DNA of 39,667 nucleotides, from positions 1-39,667 of the forward strand of contig JAEWBM010000025.1 in the NCBI GenBank assembly GCA_023391155.1. The letters run 5' to 3'. The position numbers and the translations under genes are program-made. This stretch comes from Acidobacteriota bacterium. Lineage in GTDB: Bacteria; Acidobacteriota; Blastocatellia; Pyrinomonadales; Pyrinomonadaceae. The notes beneath the pieces are model-generated. The model worked only from the letters and a program-made list of their open reading frames with translations, did not search any database and was not told the origin of the DNA. Positions 36,717 through 39,667 of this stretch are shown one piece after another (positions within the stretch are counted from its first letter, which is position 1; each line of letters begins with the position of its first letter).

Positions 36717-38750
36717 TCAGAGAAGCGTTTTCGCCATCTTCACCACATTCTCCATCGTAAATCCATAATCCCTGAAAACATCTTCCGCGGGGGCTGAGGC
36801 GCCGAATTTATCGACTGTAAGAGTATCGCCGCCGTCGCCGACGTATTTGTGCCAACCCTGTGAGACGCCCGCTTCGATGGCTAGACGCGCCGTCACATTC
36901 GAAGGCAGCACCGACTCCCGGTACTTCCCCGACTGAGCGTCAAAGAATTCCCAGCAAGGCATCGAGACAACGCGCGTCGGCGTCCCGCTCTTGTTCAATT
37001 TCTCTCGTGCCTCCATCGCAAGGCCGACCTCTGAGCCGGTGGCAATCAGGATAAGCCTCGGCTCCGCGGCACCGCCTTTCTTGTCTTCCGCCTCGGCCAG
37101 CACATACGCGCCCTTGTGCAGCCCTTTAGCATCCGCAAATTTCTTTCGGTCTATCAGTGCCACCTTTTGGCGGGAAAATGCGAAGGACGTCGGCGCGTCC
37201 ATGCGTTTCAACGCCGCTCGCCACGCCTCGCGCACCTCGTGAGCGTCCGCCGGCCGGATAACGGCGAGGTTCGGTATTGCACGCAGCGCCGCCAGATGCT
37301 CGACAGATTGGTGCGTCGGCCCGTCCTCACCCAACCCGATCGAATCGTGCGTGAAGACATAGATCACCTGCACACGCGAAAGCGCCGCGAGCCTTATCGC
37401 CGGCCGCATATAATCCGAAAAAGTCTGAAACGTGCCGCCGAACGGGATCACGCTTCCATAGAGCGCCATGCCGTTCATCGTCGAGCCCATCGCGTGCTCC
37501 CGCACCCCAAAGTGGATGTTGCGATTCCCGTATTGGCCCGCCTGAAAATCTTCCGACGATTTGATTACCGTATTGTTCGACGGCGAAAGGTCCGCCGAGC
37601 CGCCGATCATTTGCGGAATGGTGCCGGCAAGTGCGTTGATCACCTCTCCGCTAAAGGCCCGTGTCGCCTTTGCCTCCGCAGTGTCGAATTTCGGCAGCGA
37701 GCGTTCCCATCCATCGGGCAGTTGACCGGTGCGCGTATCGGCAAACTCTTTGCCGAGTTCCGGAAAGGCCTTCTCAAATTTCTTTACCCCCGCTTCCCAC
37801 TCTTTCTCTTGACGTGCGCCGTTCTTAATCGCTGTGCGAAAATGTGCGGCCACCTCTTTCGGAACATAGAACGACTTATTCTCCGGCCAGCCGAGATTGC
37901 GTTTGGTCTCTTTAACGGCATCCGTTCCCGGTGCGTCTGAGTGCGCTTTTGATGTGCCCTGCTTCGGCATTCCGAAACCGATGATGGTCTTGACCCTGAT
38001 CAGTTTAGGCTTGTCCTTTATCTTATGCGCCGCCCGGATCGCCGCCTCGATCGCCTTGATATCGTTCCCGTCCTCGACCTCCGAAACCGCCCAGCCGCAG
38101 GATTCGAACCGCTTCGTGACGTCCTCCGAGAATGCCAGGTCCGTCGAGCCGTCGATAGTGATGCGGTTGTCGTCGTAAAGATAGATCAGATTCGCAAGCT
38201 TGAGGTGGCCGGCCATCGACGCCGCCTCATAGCTCACTCCTTCCATCAGGTCGCCATCCGAAACGATCCCGTAAATAAAGTGGTCAATGATGTTATGGCC
38301 CCGCCGATTGAACCTCGCCGCCAGGTGCTCCTGTGCCATCGCCATGCCCACACCATTCGCGAACCCCTGTCCCAGCGGGCCCGTCGTGATCTCCACCCCC
38401 GAAGTCATGAAGTTCTCCGGGTGCCCCGGGGTCTTAGAGTGAAGCTGGCGGAAATTCTTGATCTCCTCCATCGACAGGTCATAGCCCGTCAAATGCAGCA
38501 GCGCATAGATCAGCATCGACCCGTGGCCCGCCGAAAGCAAAAACCTATCGCGGTTGAACCACTTCGGGTTCTTCGGGTTGTGCCTTAAAAACTTTGTCCA
38601 CAACACATACGCCGCCGGCGCCATCCCGAGCGGCAGGCCCGGGTGCCCCGAATTCGCCTTCTGGACCGCGTCCAGCGAAAGCGTGCGGATCGTGTTGATG
38701 CAGAGTGTGTCGAGGTCGGTCTTTTTCGTCTGTTTTGTCGCTGTTGTCAT
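36717..38750 (-). CDS. tkt: Transketolase
   Basis: 677 residues. It moves two-carbon units in the pentose phosphate pathway using thiamine diphosphate. Motifs: SGHPGLPLGMAP and LSAGHGSMLIYALLHLTGY in the PP domain, GDGDLMEG-type SDGDLMEGVSYEAASMAGH for the ThDP site, and GLGEDGPTHQSVEHLAALRAIPN in the Pyr domain with the C-terminal domain intact. The start overlaps the FGGY kinase stop by 4 bases (ATGA). Confidence 0.97.
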   Translation of the reverse strand: MTTATKQTKKTDLDTLCINTIRTLSLDAVQKANSGHPGLPLGMAPAAYVLWTKFLRHNPKNPKWFNRDRFLLSAGHGSMLIYALLHLTGYDLSMEEIKNFRQLHSKTPGHPENFMTSGVEITTGPLGQGFANGVGMAMAQEHLAARFNRRGHNIIDHFIYGIVSDGDLMEGVSYEAASMAGHLKLANLIYLYDDNRITIDGSTDLAFSEDVTKRFESCGWAVSEVEDGNDIKAIEAAIRAAHKIKDKPKLIRVKTIIGFGMPKQGTSKAHSDAPGTDAVKETKRNLGWPENKSFYVPKEVAAHFRTAIKNGARQEKEWEAGVKKFEKAFPELGKEFADTRTGQLPDGWERSLPKFDTAEAKATRAFSGEVINALAGTIPQMIGGSADLSPSNNTVIKSSEDFQAGQYGNRNIHFGVREHAMGSTMNGMALYGSVIPFGGTFQTFSDYMRPAIRLAALSRVQVIYVFTHDSIGLGEDGPTHQSVEHLAALRAIPNLAVIRPADAHEVREAWRAALKRMDAPTSFAFSRQKVALIDRKKFADAKGLHKGAYVLAEAEDKKGGAAEPRLILIATGSEVGLAMEAREKLNKSGTPTRVVSMPCWEFFDAQSGKYRESVLPSNVTARLAIEAGVSQGWHKYVGDGGDTLTVDKFGASAPAEDVFRDYGFTMENVVKMAKTLL

Positions 38751-39667
38751 GACTTGATGTCGATGTTGCGGTAATGCATCCGGTGCCGTTCAAATGCCGG
38801 ACGATATGCCGCGTGGGCCTCAGGGTCAAATTTGATCTTGGAAGATCTCGGTGCTGCCGTGTCGGAAAGCTCTATTTTGCCAGTAGTGCCGAGCGCAAGC
38901 AAAACGGCCCCGTGCATTGATGCTTCATTTTCGCGTAAAAGTTCCAAGTCCCGCCCAAAAATATCCGCGAGCACCACTGGCCATGCTTGTGAAGCGCTCA
39001 ATGCGCCGCCCGACGCGATGATCCGCTCGGCCGGGACAACCGATTCGATCCGCTCCAAGATCTCCGCCAGCCGAAACCCGGCCGCCTCCATCGCCACCTG
39101 CATTACATCCACCGCATCGTGAGCCATAGTGAGTCCGTTTATAGATCCCACAGCGTTCTCGCTATATCCCGTGCTCCGCTCACCCGCAAAAAACGGCATC
39201 AGCGTCAGCCCACGGGCACCAGGGCCGCGCTTTGCGATCTCGCGTACGAACGCATTCTCCGAGAGGTCGAACCGCAGCATATGCCGCAACCGCTCGATGA
39301 GCCCGCCGCCGTCCGACAAGGCCCCGCCAAGCAAATACCGTCGGTCATCAACTTGATAGCAAAACAGCCCTTTCGGAATTTTCTTCGGCGCCCTGTCGAG
39401 CACCACCCGCACCGCCGCCGACGTCCCGATCATTACGGCAGCCGTCCCCGGGGCCGCCGCGCCCGATCCGATACTGTTAGCCGCTCCGTCCGCCACTGCC
39501 GGGTGCCACACCGCCGCCGCAAGCCTGGGCCATCGACCCCGCCATTTGTCCGCAAGCGGCCGCGGTTCAATGATCCGCGGAAGCCTCTCAGCGTCGATCT
39601 TCAAAAAACTTAAAAGCTCCTCATCCCAGCCGCCCCGCCTTACATCGAACACCCCCGTCCCCGAAAG
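38747..39667 (-). CDS. FGGY-family sugar kinase, gluconokinase-like (partial)
   Basis: The reading frame runs off the right edge of the window; upstream codons read LSGTGVFDV before RRGGWDEELLSF, so the visible GTG at 39652 is not the true start. About 306 residues, the C-terminal FGGY domain, are present: MIGTSAAVRV (phosphate loop), YLLGGALSDGGGLIERL, and IIASGGALSASQAWPVVLADIFG. The pattern fits gluconate kinases of the FGGY type; xylulokinase is a possibility. Coupling to tkt places it in pentose or gluconate use. Confidence 0.85.
   Translation of the reverse strand, partial: LSGTGVFDVRRGGWDEELLSFLKIDAERLPRIIEPRPLADKWRGRWPRLAAAVWHPAVADGAANSIGSGAAAPGTAAVMIGTSAAVRVVLDRAPKKIPKGLFCYQVDDRRYLLGGALSDGGGLIERLRHMLRFDLSENAFVREIAKRGPGARGLTLMPFFAGERSTGYSENAVGSINGLTMAHDAVDVMQVAMEAAGFRLAEILERIESVVPAERIIASGGALSASQAWPVVLADIFGRDLELLRENEASMHGAVLLALGTTGKIELSDTAAPRSSKIKFDPEAHAAYRPAFERHRMHYRNIDIKS

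Noticed and set aside
36714..36719. Abutting convergent stop codons forming TGATCA
   Set aside because: It is a neat palindrome but TGA against TGA always yields it; no further structure supports a function.

Overview
The window looks like chromosomal DNA of a GC-rich Gram-negative-type bacterium, most likely an Acidobacteriota member related to the Blastocatellia. That placement is inference. It rests on the large TolB-type Ser/Thr kinase, the Asn-rich BON lipoprotein, the Omp85-type patatin, LPS-type glycosyltransferase, and an ATP synthase operon with two b-type subunits that lacks a, c, beta and epsilon. I found no rRNA, tRNA, CRISPR array, transposase or phage gene.

Layout. 1-5070: tail of an unknown gene, a two-way terminator, then the minus-strand operon ffh-rpsP-khpA-rimM-trmD-rplS-ABM monooxygenase-rnhB (protein targeting, ribosome assembly, RNA maturation). 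5196-9804: BON lipoprotein, MgtE-like transporter, a secreted hypothetical, a heptosyltransferase coupled to a 58-residue Trm112-like protein, and an SPFH/zinc-ribbon protein. 9966-11974: a translationally coupled radical SAM plus DUF4130 pair. 11983-16526: VanZ-like protein and the F-type ATP synthase block atpF'-atpF-atpH-atpA-atpG. 16663-20339: DUF421 protein, an orphan adenine methyltransferase, two tandem exonuclease III paralogues and a MOSC protein. 20371-22042: FMN reductase, DoxX and a MarR regulator, with the same 17-base operator upstream of marR and doxX. 22112-30313: Omp85-patatin and aldehyde dehydrogenase, divergent Lrp and EamA genes, and a receptor-like Ser/Thr kinase.

30422-33827 is the strangest part. 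An alanyl-tRNA synthetase gene lacks its whole aminoacylation core but keeps the tRNA-binding middle, editing and C-Ala domains. Directly upstream, a secreted trypsin-like protease reads out of a second, diverged copy of the same AlaRS start region. Base composition is clearly AT-richer from about 31780 to 33830. 33909-36716 holds an AMIN-like lipoprotein, a serine hydrolase, a RHH/RelE toxin-antitoxin pair and an Imm11-like protein. 36717-39667 holds transketolase coupled to an FGGY sugar kinase that runs off the end.

A cross-cutting signal is that at least eight genes lack a Shine-Dalgarno sequence but have a -10-like hexamer about 6-10 bases before the start codon, which suggests leaderless transcripts. 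The three strongest candidate systems are the rSAM/DUF4130 pair, the headless AlaRS with its protease neighbour, and the MarR/DoxX/FMN-reductase redox module.
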